In this document: positions 8,130 through 16,086 of the stretch, one piece after another
How the letters are laid out: every line of letters begins with the position of its first letter
How positions within the stretch are numbered: position 1 is the stretch's first letter
NCBI RefSeq assembly: GCF_011516635.5
Contig: NZ_CP096255.1
Span: 5,950,501-6,014,500, forward strand
Source: Bradyrhizobium barranii subsp. apii
GTDB lineage: Bacteria; Pseudomonadota; Alphaproteobacteria; Rhizobiales; Xanthobacteraceae
Direction of reading: 5' to 3'
DNA: 64,000 nucleotides
Made by a program: the position numbers and the translations under genes
The notes under the pieces: generated by a model
The model's input: only the letters and a program-made list of their open reading frames with translations
Told to the model about the DNA's origin: nothing
Databases searched by the model: none

Positions 8130-9941
8130 ATGGCGCCGCCCCTGATCCAACTCAAAGACATCAAGCTCACCTTTGGCGGCACGCCGCTGCTGAGCGGCGT
8201 CGAGCTCAACGTCGCGCCGAGCGAGCGCGTCTGCCTGATCGGCCGCAACGGCTCGGGCAAGTCGACGCTGCTGAAAATCGCGGCCGGTCTGGTCGAGCCC
8301 GACGGCGGCACGCGCTTCGTGCAGCCCGGCGCCACCGTTCGCTATCTGCCGCAGGAGCCGGATTTCGGCGACCACAAGACCACGCTCGCCTATGTCGAGG
8401 CGGGCCTCGCGCCCGGCGACGATCCGTACCAGGCGCGCTACCTCGTGGAGCAGCTCGGGCTTACCGGCAACGAGAACCCGGCCAACGTCTCCGGCGGCGA
8501 GGCCCGCCGTGCCGCGCTGGCACGCGTGCTGGCGCCCTCGCCCGACATATTGCTGCTGGACGAGCCGACCAACCATCTGGACCTCTCCACCATCGAATGG
8601 CTGGAAAAGGAGCTCGACAGCCGCCGCGGCGCGCTGGTGATCATCAGCCATGACCGCCGTTTCCTCACCAATCTCTCGCGCTCGACCGCATGGCTCGACC
8701 GCGGCAAGATCAAGCAGATCGATCGTGGCTTCGCCTCGTTCGAGAGCTGGCGCGACGAGGTGCTCGCCGAGGAAGAGCGCGACCAGCACAAGCTCGACCG
8801 CAAGATCGTCGACGAGGAGCACTGGCTGCGCCACGGCGTCTCCGGCCGCCGCAAGCGCAACGTCAAGCGGCTCGGCAATCTGCATGCACTGCGCGACCAG
8901 CGCCGCAACTATCGCGGCACGGCCGGCACCGCCAGTCTCGCTGCGTCCGAAGCGGAGCAATCCGGCAAGCTGGTGATCGAGGCCAAGGGCATCACCAAGG
9001 CCTTCGGCGACCGCGTGATCGTCGACAATTTTTCCACCCGCATCCAGCGCGGCGACCGGCTCGGCATCGTCGGGCCGAACGGCGCCGGCAAGACCACGCT
9101 GGTCAACCTGCTGACCGGCGGCGCGGAGCCTGATTCCGGCATCGTGCGGCTCGGCGCCAATCTTGAGACGGCCACGCTCGACCAGCACCGCGAAAGCCTC
9201 GATCCCAAATCGACGCTGGCCGAGGCGCTAACCGGCGGCCGTGGCGACCAGATCATGGTCGGCGGCAAACCGAAGCATGTGGTCGGCTACATGAAGGACT
9301 TCCTGTTCGCCCAGGAGCAGCGCGGCACGCCTGTCGAGGTGCTCTCGGGCGGTGAGCGCGGCAGGCTGATGCTGGCGCGCGCGCTGGCAAAGCCCTCGAA
9401 CCTGCTGGTGCTGGACGAACCGACCAACGATCTCGACCTCGAAACGCTTGACGTGCTCGAGGACATGCTCGGCGACTACGAGGGCACGGTGATCCTGATC
9501 AGCCACGACCGCGACTTCCTTGACCGCGTCGTCACGTCCGTGATCGCCCCCGAAGGCAACGGCAAGTGGACCGAATATGCCGGCGGCTACAGCGACATGC
9601 TGGCGCAGCGCGGTGCCGACCTCAAGCGCGAGACCACGAAGGCGCAAGCCCCCGCGGAAAAGAAAGAGGAGCGGCCAGCTGCTCCGTCTGCCACGGCAAA
9701 GCGGCGGCTGAGCTTCAACGAGAAGCACGCGCTGGAAACGCTGCCGAAGAAGATCGAGACCCTGCACGCCGACATTGCCAAGCTGCAGCGCTTCCTCGAT
9801 GATCCCAATCTCTACACCAAAGACCGCAAGAAATTCGACGACACCTCCGCCGCCATCGCCAAGGCGCACGACGAATTGTCCGCCGCCGAAGAGCGCTGGC
9901 TCGAACTGGAAATGCTCCGCGAAGAGATTGAACAGGCTTAA
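8130..9941 (+). CDS. ABC-F family ATP-binding protein (Uup-like)
   Basis: The 603-residue soluble protein has two ABC ATPase domains and no membrane segments. Domain 1 has Walker A GRNGSGKST, signature SGGEARRA and Walker B LLLDEPTNHLD. Domain 2 has GPNGAGKTT, SGGERGRL and LVLDEPTNDLD. The linker is the charged ABC-F arm, and the C-terminal ~80 residues form a Uup-type coiled coil (RRLSFNEKHALETLPKKIE onward). Such proteins act on the ribosome or on branched DNA intermediates. The ATG at 8130 follows the DUF188 stop closely. The downstream aldolase-like gene starts 3 bp after the stop, so the three genes probably form one transcript. Confidence 0.92.
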   Translation: MAPPLIQLKDIKLTFGGTPLLSGVELNVAPSERVCLIGRNGSGKSTLLKIAAGLVEPDGGTRFVQPGATVRYLPQEPDFGDHKTTLAYVEAGLAPGDDPYQARYLVEQLGLTGNENPANVSGGEARRAALARVLAPSPDILLLDEPTNHLDLSTIEWLEKELDSRRGALVIISHDRRFLTNLSRSTAWLDRGKIKQIDRGFASFESWRDEVLAEEERDQHKLDRKIVDEEHWLRHGVSGRRKRNVKRLGNLHALRDQRRNYRGTAGTASLAASEAEQSGKLVIEAKGITKAFGDRVIVDNFSTRIQRGDRLGIVGPNGAGKTTLVNLLTGGAEPDSGIVRLGANLETATLDQHRESLDPKSTLAEALTGGRGDQIMVGGKPKHVVGYMKDFLFAQEQRGTPVEVLSGGERGRLMLARALAKPSNLLVLDEPTNDLDLETLDVLEDMLGDYEGTVILISHDRDFLDRVVTSVIAPEGNGKWTEYAGGYSDMLAQRGADLKRETTKAQAPAEKKEERPAAPSATAKRRLSFNEKHALETLPKKIETLHADIAKLQRFLDDPNLYTKDRKKFDDTSAAIAKAHDELSAAEERWLELEMLREEIEQA

Positions 9942-9944
9942 CTC

Positions 9945-11023
9945 ATGACCACTCCCCTCGCCGCCAAGATCGCCCGTGAATATGGCACGCCCTGCGCCGT
10001 CATCGACATGGACCGGGTCGAGCGCAACATCGCGCGGATCCAGAAGGCCTGCGACGATGCGGGTGTCGCCAACCGGCCGCACATCAAGACGCACAAGAAC
10101 CCGACGATCGCGAAGCTGCAGGTCGCAGCGGGCGCCAAGGGCATCACCTGCCAGAAGCTCGGCGAGGCCGAGATCATGGCCAATGCCGGCATCGACGACA
10201 TCCTGATCAGCTACAATCTGCTCGGCGAAGAGAAGATGGCGCGCCTCGGCGCGCTGCAGGCGAAGGCGAACATGACGGTCGCCGCCGACAATTCGACGGT
10301 CGTCGCCGGCCTGCCCAGGGCGGCCGCAGCCTCGGGGCGTCCGCTCTCGGTCGTGGTCCAATGCGACACGGGGCGCAAGCGCGCGGGCGTCGAGACCCCG
10401 GCTGAGGCGATTGCGCTGGCCCGCGAGATAGCCGGGTCCAAGGGGCTCGAATTCGCCGGCTCATGCTGTACCCGACCGAGACCGGCTGGGCCGACGCGCA
10501 GAAATTCTACGACGAGGCGCTGGCCGGCGTGCGCGCGCACGGACTGGACGCCAAGATCGTCTCGACCGGCGGTACGCCGAACCTGAAGAATCTCGGCAAG
10601 CTCAAGGGCGGCACCGAGCATCGCTTCGGCACCTACATCTACAATGACCGCATGCAGGTCGCCGCCGGCTCCGCCACCTGGGACGACTGCGCGCTGCACA
10701 TCTATTCGACGGTCGTCAGCCGCGCCGCGCCCGAGCGCGGCATTCTGGACGCCGGCTCGAAGACGCTGACGACGGACACCGGCGGGCTCGACGGCCACGG
10801 CCTGATCCTGGAGCACCCCGAAGCAAAAATTGCGCGCTTCGCCGAGGAGCACGGCTTCCTCGACCTCTCCCGCAGCAACACGCGCCCCAATGTCGGCGAC
10901 GTCGTCCGCATCGTGCCGAACCACGTCTGCGTCGTCGTTAACATGATGGACGAGGTGGTGATGGTGCGCGGCGAGGAGATCATCGGCACGCTGCCGGTGG
11001 CGGCGCGCGGGAAGCTGCGCTAG
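9945..11023 (+). pseudogene. D-threonine aldolase / D-serine dehydratase-like PLP enzyme, frameshifted
   Basis: The first frame encodes an alanine-racemase-fold N-terminus: TPCAVIDMDRVERNI, then the PLP-lysine motif RPHIKTHKNP. It loses homology after GLEFAG at ~10460. The family sequence resumes in the +2 frame from MLYPTETGW to the stop at 11023. It includes FGTYIYNDRMQ and a C-terminal metal-site pattern (PNHVCVVVN). Adding one T at ~10461 (GGCTCATG to GGCTTCATG) restores a continuous ~359-residue protein. These enzymes use PLP plus a divalent metal on 3-hydroxy-D-amino acids. It is either a recent pseudogene or a single-base sequence error. The stop overlaps that of the convergent LysR gene. 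Confidence 0.85.
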
Positions 11024-11922
11024 GCGCGAATTAGAGCTTGCAGCTCCCGATCCAGTCCGTCGCGGAACAGGTTGATCGGGCGAGTCAGTCGCCCGGCCGG
11101 CGGGCGATGCACCAGCCATGCGCGCACGGCGGGATTGAACTCCCGCGCAGCGACCGGCTTGAGCTTGTCGCGAAATGCGCTGCGCTTCAGCCCGATCGGC
11201 GTGACCAGGCCGACGCCCAGACCGCGTGACACCAGCGACAGCCGAAGCTCGCTGTCCAGCGCCTCCACAGCGACGGTAAACGGTAAATGCTCTGCATCGA
11301 AGCGACGCTTGAGTGTGTCGCGAAATCCGCAACCGTCCTGGTTGATCACCCACGAGAGCTGCGACAGGCGCTCCAGGTCGACGGTGCGCGGAATCTTCAT
11401 GTCGCGCGCGACGACGAACACCACCGGCTGCGACCCGAGATCGTCGGCGACGAGATCGGCAGGCGGCATTGCCCCGTCAGGCAGGCAGATCGCGGCGGCA
11501 TCCAGCTCGTTGCGGCTGACCCGCTCGACTTGGTTGGGCGACCAGCCCGAGACAACGCGCACGCTCAGTGCCGGAAATTCGGCACGCACCGCGTCGAGCG
11601 GCGCGCTGAGTCCGGCCTCGGAGAGAAACGGCGTGAGGCCGAGCCTAAACTCGCCGCGCACAACGCCGTCATTGGCGACGCCTGACTTGAGGTCGTCCAG
11701 CATCCGAAGAAGGCGCCGGCCCTGCTCATAGGCCTCACGACCTGCGGCCGTGGGCTTCAACGGTTTCGACAGGCGGTCCAACAACTGCGCGCCCAGCATC
11801 TCCTCGAGATTCTGGATGCGCCGGGTTACGCCAGGCTGCGTGAGATTGAGGCGCGTCGAGGCGGCAACGATTGATCCGGTCTCGACCACAGCGACGAAGG
11901 CGACAAGGTCATGGGTATTCAT
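11020..11922 (-). CDS. LysR family transcriptional regulator
   Basis: The 300-residue protein has the standard LysR layout. An N-terminal winged HTH (VAFVAVVETGSIVAASTRLN, LTQPGVTRRIQNLEEMLG) is followed by a periplasmic-binding-like effector domain with the usual EFRLGLTPF strand. The gene is divergent from an MFS exporter with 93 bp between the starts, the classic arrangement for a LysR protein that controls its neighbour. The effector is unknown. Confidence 0.9.
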   Translation of the reverse strand: MNTHDLVAFVAVVETGSIVAASTRLNLTQPGVTRRIQNLEEMLGAQLLDRLSKPLKPTAAGREAYEQGRRLLRMLDDLKSGVANDGVVRGEFRLGLTPFLSEAGLSAPLDAVRAEFPALSVRVVSGWSPNQVERVSRNELDAAAICLPDGAMPPADLVADDLGSQPVVFVVARDMKIPRTVDLERLSQLSWVINQDGCGFRDTLKRRFDAEHLPFTVAVEALDSELRLSLVSRGLGVGLVTPIGLKRSAFRDKLKPVAAREFNPAVRAWLVHRPPAGRLTRPINLFRDGLDRELQALIRA

Positions 11923-11931
11923 AACGAACTC

Positions 11932-12015
11932 GCATATTCTTTATAGTCTTAATTGAATTGTAGCATATTAGTCACCCCGCTTAAAGGGGACCCCGTACCC
12001 TGCCCGCGAGGTCCC
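11932..12015. promoter_or_regulatory. AT-rich divergent LysR/MFS promoter region
   Basis: The 93-bp gap is much more AT-rich than its surroundings. A GCATATT direct repeat occurs at 11932-11938 and 11963-11969, 31 bp apart, with an AATTGAATT palindromic core between the copies. Next to the MFS start, GGGACC (11987-11992) and GGTCCC (12010-12015) are inverted and could fold over the GAGG ribosome-binding site at 12008-12011. The LysR-site and hairpin interpretations are inference. Confidence 0.4.
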
Positions 12016-13233
12016 ATGACCATCTCCGAAACCACCAAGCTCGCATCCCCGAAGCAACTTGCCGAGCGATCCCTGATCTGGCTCGGCGCCATCACCACCG
12101 GCGTCGTGGTCACCAATTTGTTCGCGCCGCAGATCCTCGTTGGACTGATCGGCCGGTCGCTGGCCATGACCGCCTGGCAGGCTGGCCTCGTCAGCACGCT
12201 AACGCTGCTCGGCTATGCGCTCGGCCTGTTGTTGCTGGTGCCGCTGGTCGATCTCATCGAGAACCGGCGCCTGATCCTGCGCACGCTCGGCTGCGCGATC
12301 TTCGCGGCGCTGGCAACGGCGCTAGCGCCGACGCCGTCGCTGCTATTGCTCGCCACGTTCATTCTCGGCGCCTCCTGCGCCGCGATCCAGATGATGGTTC
12401 CGCTCGTGGTTTCGATGGTGGCGCCCGAGCGTCGCGGCCAGGCCATCGGTGAAGTCATGAGCGGATTGATGATCGGCATCCTGCTGTCGCGGCCAGCAGC
12501 GAGCCTGATCGCAGATCTCTGGAGCTGGCGTGCCTATTATCTCGCCTCAGCCATCCTGATGACGTTCCTCGCGGGTGCGCTCGGCCGTTATCTGCCGACG
12601 CTGCGACCGGCAGCCCGCGTCGGCTACGGCGAATTGCTCCGCTCGTTCCCAAAGCTGCTGCGGGAAGAACCTGTGCTGCGCGTGCGGGCCTGGACCGCAT
12701 CGCTGGTCATGGCCTCCTTCACCGCCTTCTGGTCGGCGGTCGCGCTCCGCCTGCCGGAGGCGCCATTCGGCCTCGACTCCAAGGGCATCGCGGCCTTCGC
12801 GCTGATCGGCGTAGCAGGCGCCGCGGCGACACCGCTCGCTGGCCGCTGGGGCGATAAGGGCTGGGCGCGCCCGCTGTTTCTTGTGGCGCATCTGCTCATT
12901 ATCGGCTCGCTCGCGCTCTGCGCCGTGGCCGGTGCGATGGAGTCCCGCATGGCGGCTCTGCTGGTATTGAGCCTCGGCACGATCCTGCTCGACGTCGGCA
13001 TCACCGCCGACCAGACGCTCGGCCGCCGCGCCATCAATCTGCTGCACCCCGAGGCGCGCGGCCGCATCAACGGCCTGTTCGTTGCGCTGTTCTTCATCGG
13101 CGGCGGCGTCGGCTCCGCAGCGGCCTCGCTGGCCTGGAGTTTTGGCGGCTGGACCGCTGTCTGCGTGGTCGCGGCGAGCTTTGGTGTGCTAGGTCTTCTC
13201 ACCGATCTTCTGACCAGGACCGGTACGTCGTGA
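12016..13233 (+). CDS. MFS transporter
   Basis: The 405-residue membrane protein has about 12 hydrophobic segments and belongs to the drug/proton antiporter type of the major facilitator superfamily. A loop 2-3-like region (LLVPLVDLIENRRLILRTL) and the mid-protein MSGLMIGILLSRPAASLIAD are visible. The ATG at 12016 follows GAGG; a TTG at 11953 in the same frame would add an atypical N-terminus. It is likely an exporter of a small molecule sensed by the divergent LysR regulator. The stop directly abuts that of the convergent flavoprotein gene. Confidence 0.88.
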   Translation: MTISETTKLASPKQLAERSLIWLGAITTGVVVTNLFAPQILVGLIGRSLAMTAWQAGLVSTLTLLGYALGLLLLVPLVDLIENRRLILRTLGCAIFAALATALAPTPSLLLLATFILGASCAAIQMMVPLVVSMVAPERRGQAIGEVMSGLMIGILLSRPAASLIADLWSWRAYYLASAILMTFLAGALGRYLPTLRPAARVGYGELLRSFPKLLREEPVLRVRAWTASLVMASFTAFWSAVALRLPEAPFGLDSKGIAAFALIGVAGAAATPLAGRWGDKGWARPLFLVAHLLIIGSLALCAVAGAMESRMAALLVLSLGTILLDVGITADQTLGRRAINLLHPEARGRINGLFVALFFIGGGVGSAAASLAWSFGGWTAVCVVAASFGVLGLLTDLLTRTGTS

Positions 13234-14454
13234 TCAGGACGACGCGAGCCATCGCAACACGCCCCTTCCGGCCGCCGCCCCCGTCGCAAACGACGCCTGC
13301 AACAGATAGCCGCCGGTCGGCGCCTCCCAGTCCAGCATCTCGCCGGCGGCGAAGACGCCGGGCAGCTTGCGCAGCATGAAGTGGTCGTCGATCTCGTCGA
13401 AGGTGATCCCGCCCGCCGTCGAGATCGCGCGCTCGATCGGGGCAACGCCGGTGAGCTGAACCGGAATGGCGTTGATCAGCTTCGCAAGGTCCGCCGGCGA
13501 GAACGTCGCCAGCGGACGGCCGGATGCGATGGCGGCCTCCTGCATCAGGCCGATGCCGACCGGCGACAGCTGCGCCGCCTTGCGCAGGAAGTTCGCCAGC
13601 GATTGCTTGCTGCGCGTGCCCGACAGGCGCGTGGTCAGCGCGGCCACGTCGAGCTCGGGCCGCAATGCGATCGTCAGCGTCGCCTGCCCAAGACCCAGCA
13701 CCGCCTCGCGCAGCTCGGCCGACAACGCGTAGATGGCGCCACCTTCGATGCCGCTGCGCGTGATCATGGCTTCGCCACGGACCGTATGCGCCCCGATCCT
13801 CAGCGCCACGCCCTTGAGCGGCTGGCCCTCGAAGCGGTCGCGGAACACATCGGACCATGCGACGGTGAAGCCGGAATTGGCCGGCCGCAGCTTTGAGACC
13901 GCAACGCCTTTGGACGCAAGGATATCGGCCCAGCCGCCGTCGGAGCCCAGCCGCGGCCAGCTTGCGCCGCCGAGCGCGAGGACTGTGGCCTTGGCCGCGA
14001 TGGCCTGCACGCCGTCGGCTGTTTGAAACCGAAGCCGTCCTTGGTCGTCCCAGCCGGTCCAGCGATGACGAAACGCGAAACGCACACCGGCGGCGTCGAG
14101 GCGTCGCAGCCAGGCGCGCAGCAAGGGCGAGGCCTTGAACGCCTTTGGAAACACGCGCCCGCTGCTGCCGACGAAAGTCGGCTCGCCCAGCGCCGCGCTC
14201 CAGGCGCGGAGCCCATCGGGCGAGAACGCCGCGATCGCCGCTTGCAGCATCGGCGCTGCCTCGCGGTAGCGCGCCATGAACTCCGGCAGCGGCTCGCTGT
14301 GGGTGAGATTGAGCCCGCCGCGGCCAGCCATCAGGAATTTGCGGCCCGCGGACGGCATGGCATCGTAGACAGTGACGCGGGCGTCGCCCTGCGCCAGCAC
14401 CTCCGCCGCCATCAACCCGGCGGGACCGGCACCGATGACGGCGACGTCAGTCAG
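13234..14454 (-). CDS. BaiN/HI0933-like NAD(P)/FAD-dependent flavoprotein
   Basis: The ~406-residue protein starts at the FAD Rossmann motif VAVIGAGPAGLMAAE. It has the family's GRKFLMAGRGGLNLTHSE and ends with TAGGITFDEID and AAGEMLDWEAPTGGYLLQ. Members are flavoproteins of the HI0933/BaiN group, often annotated as aminoacetone oxidase-like, with uncertain substrates. No ATG, GTG or TTG precedes the FAD motif near enough. The best candidate start is the CTG at 14454-14452, which overlaps the upstream SDR stop as CTGA, like the usual ATGA coupling. The frame stays open far upstream inside the SDR gene, but that part has no flavoprotein character. Confidence 0.85.
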   Translation of the reverse strand: MTDVAVIGAGPAGLMAAEVLAQGDARVTVYDAMPSAGRKFLMAGRGGLNLTHSEPLPEFMARYREAAPMLQAAIAAFSPDGLRAWSAALGEPTFVGSSGRVFPKAFKASPLLRAWLRRLDAAGVRFAFRHRWTGWDDQGRLRFQTADGVQAIAAKATVLALGGASWPRLGSDGGWADILASKGVAVSKLRPANSGFTVAWSDVFRDRFEGQPLKGVALRIGAHTVRGEAMITRSGIEGGAIYALSAELREAVLGLGQATLTIALRPELDVAALTTRLSGTRSKQSLANFLRKAAQLSPVGIGLMQEAAIASGRPLATFSPADLAKLINAIPVQLTGVAPIERAISTAGGITFDEIDDHFMLRKLPGVFAAGEMLDWEAPTGGYLLQASFATGAAAGRGVLRWLASS

Positions 14455-15368
14455 AGCTTGATCCCCGCCCGTGCCGCGGCCTGCGCCACATACTTCTGCG
14501 TCTGCTCGAACGCGCCCTGCAGCGCCTTCGCCTTCGACATGTCGCTGATCTCGGCGAAATGCGCGGCGACCGCATCCGGCGTCCATTCGGATTCCGGCAG
14601 GTTGATGCCTTCGCTCTCCACAATCTTGATCACGGCGAAGGAGCCGGCACCGGCGCCCATGATGGTGCGGGTCGGTGCGTCCTCGCTCAACATGTACTCG
14701 ACAGCGGGCGTGATCGCGTTCGGCTTCATCAGTTGCAGCGCCTGCGGCGGCAGCAGCTCTTCCGTCATGCGGGTCGCCGCGGTCGGCGAGATGATGTTGA
14801 CGCGGATGTCGGTCTTGCGGCCCTCTTCCGCCAGCACGTTCATCAGGCCGACCATGCCAGACTTGGCCGCGCCGTAATTGGCCTGGCCGAAATTGCCGTA
14901 GAGGCCTGAGGACGACGTCGTCAGCACGATGCGGCCGTAATTGCGGTCGCGCATGCCGGCCCAGGCCGCCTTGCAGCAATAGAAGGTGCCGACGAGATGC
15001 ACGTCGAGCACCTTCTGGAAATCGGCGGCCTCCATCTTGCCGAACGACTTGTCGCGCAGGATGCCTGCGTTGGCGCACATCAGGTCAACGCTGCCCCACT
15101 CCTTGGTGGCGCGCTCGACCATGGCGGTGACCTGCTCGAAATTGGAGACGTCGGCGCCGTCGGCCATCGCGGTGCCGCCGGCTTTGCGGATCTCCTCGAC
15201 GACGGCTTCGGCCGGCGACAGCGAGCCGCCGCTGCCGTCACGCGCGCCGCCGAAATCGTTGACGACGACTTTTGCGCCGCGGCTGGCCAGCCCCAGCGCA
15301 TGCGCGCGTCCGAGGCCATTACCCGCGCCGGTGACGATGGCGACACGTCCGTCGAACCTGATTGCCAT
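14451..15368 (-). CDS. SDR family oxidoreductase, (3R)-hydroxyacyl-CoA dehydrogenase-like
   Basis: The 305-residue protein is a classical short-chain dehydrogenase. The cofactor motif VTGAGNGLGRAHA lies at ~13-25, NAG at ~100, and the catalytic Ser-Tyr-Lys set in TTSSSGLYGNFGQANYGAAK. The long insert VVVNDFGGARDGSGGS after beta-2 is characteristic of the dehydrogenase part of peroxisomal multifunctional enzyme type 2 (HSD17B4-like). With the MaoC hydratase, acyl-CoA synthetase and acyl-CoA dehydrogenase upstream, it fits a beta-oxidation-type branch. Its stop overlaps the next gene. Confidence 0.88.
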   Translation of the reverse strand: MAIRFDGRVAIVTGAGNGLGRAHALGLASRGAKVVVNDFGGARDGSGGSLSPAEAVVEEIRKAGGTAMADGADVSNFEQVTAMVERATKEWGSVDLMCANAGILRDKSFGKMEAADFQKVLDVHLVGTFYCCKAAWAGMRDRNYGRIVLTTSSSGLYGNFGQANYGAAKSGMVGLMNVLAEEGRKTDIRVNIISPTAATRMTEELLPPQALQLMKPNAITPAVEYMLSEDAPTRTIMGAGAGSFAVIKIVESEGINLPESEWTPDAVAAHFAEISDMSKAKALQGAFEQTQKYVAQAAARAGIKL

Positions 15369-15390
15369 TGTGAGTCCTTGTGCTTTCTTC

Positions 15391-15532
15391 CCTTCTCCCC
15401 TTGTGGGAGAAGGTGGCGCGAAGCGCCGGATGAGGGGTCTCTCTCGGCAGATGAGCGTGTGGAGAGATACCCCTCACCCGGCTTCATCTCGCTCCGCTCG
15501 ATTTCGCCACCCTCTCCCACAAGGGGAGAGGG
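15391..15532. repeat. Long imperfect intergenic palindrome (~142 bp)
   Basis: The outer arms begin CCTTCTCCCCTTGTGGGAGA and end with the inverted copy around CTCCCACAAGGGGAGAGGG. Inner arms (GATGAGGGGT and ACCCCTCACCCGGC) also pair. This matches the mosaic intergenic palindromes widespread in rhizobial genomes. It separates the MaoC gene from the SDR gene inside the otherwise tight minus-strand block. Confidence 0.85.
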
Positions 15533-15572
15533 TGCACCGAGCGCGATTTGGTCAGCTTTTGAGCAGCGATGG

Positions 15573-15595
15573 GTTGCCGGGTCAAGCCCGGCAAC
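15573..15595. terminator. Hairpin GTTGCCGGG-tcaag-CCCGGCAAC
   Basis: A perfect 9-bp stem with a 5-base loop lies just past the 3' end of the MaoC gene. There is no T run on the minus strand, so it could be a REP-type hairpin or a transcript-end stabiliser and not a true intrinsic terminator. Confidence 0.5.
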
Positions 15596-15606
15596 GACAC
15601 ATCGGG

Positions 15607-16086
15607 TCAGGCGAAATAGATCAACCCCAGCCAGTCGGCGACCAGCGCCGGCTTGTCCTCGCCCTCGATCTCCACCGTGACGTTGGTGCGGGACTGCAAC
15701 TCGTTGGGCTTGCGCAGCTTGGCTTCGGCCAACATGAAACGGCCGCGGACGCGCTTGCCCGAGCGCACCGGCGAGATGAAGCGCAGCTTGTCGAAGCCGT
15801 AATTGACGCCCATCGTGGTGCCGGCGATGACCGGCATCACCTCGTACGACATGATCGACAGCAGCGACATCGTCAGGAAGCCGTGGGCGATGGTGGTGCC
15901 GAAGGCGGTCTCTTTCTTCGCGCGCTCCGGATCGACATGGATGAACTGGTGATCCTCAATCACGTCGGCATAGGTGTCGATGCGGGGCTGATCGACCAGG
16001 TGCCACGACGACACGCCGATCTCCTTGCCGACCATGGCCTGATAGGCTTCGAGGGAAATCGGCGGCTTCTTCCAGACTTCGTTCAC
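15607..16086 (-). CDS. MaoC family dehydratase
   Basis: The 159-residue single-hotdog protein carries the R-specific enoyl-CoA hydratase signature. The segment YADVIEDHQFIHVDPERA supplies the catalytic Asp and His, followed by TTIAHGFLTMSL. It would hydrate a 2-enoyl-CoA to the (3R)-hydroxyacyl-CoA, the substrate type of the downstream SDR. The start directly follows the stop of the acyl-CoA synthetase gene, indicating cotranscription. Confidence 0.9.
   Translation of the reverse strand: MNEVWKKPPISLEAYQAMVGKEIGVSSWHLVDQPRIDTYADVIEDHQFIHVDPERAKKETAFGTTIAHGFLTMSLLSIMSYEVMPVIAGTTMGVNYGFDKLRFISPVRSGKRVRGRFMLAEAKLRKPNELQSRTNVTVEIEGEDKPALVADWLGLIYFA

Noticed and set aside
14455..15078. N-terminal extension of the BaiN-like flavoprotein into the SDR gene
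   Set aside because: The extension is the SDR coding region read in a shifted frame. The FAD motif marks the true N-terminus near 14454.
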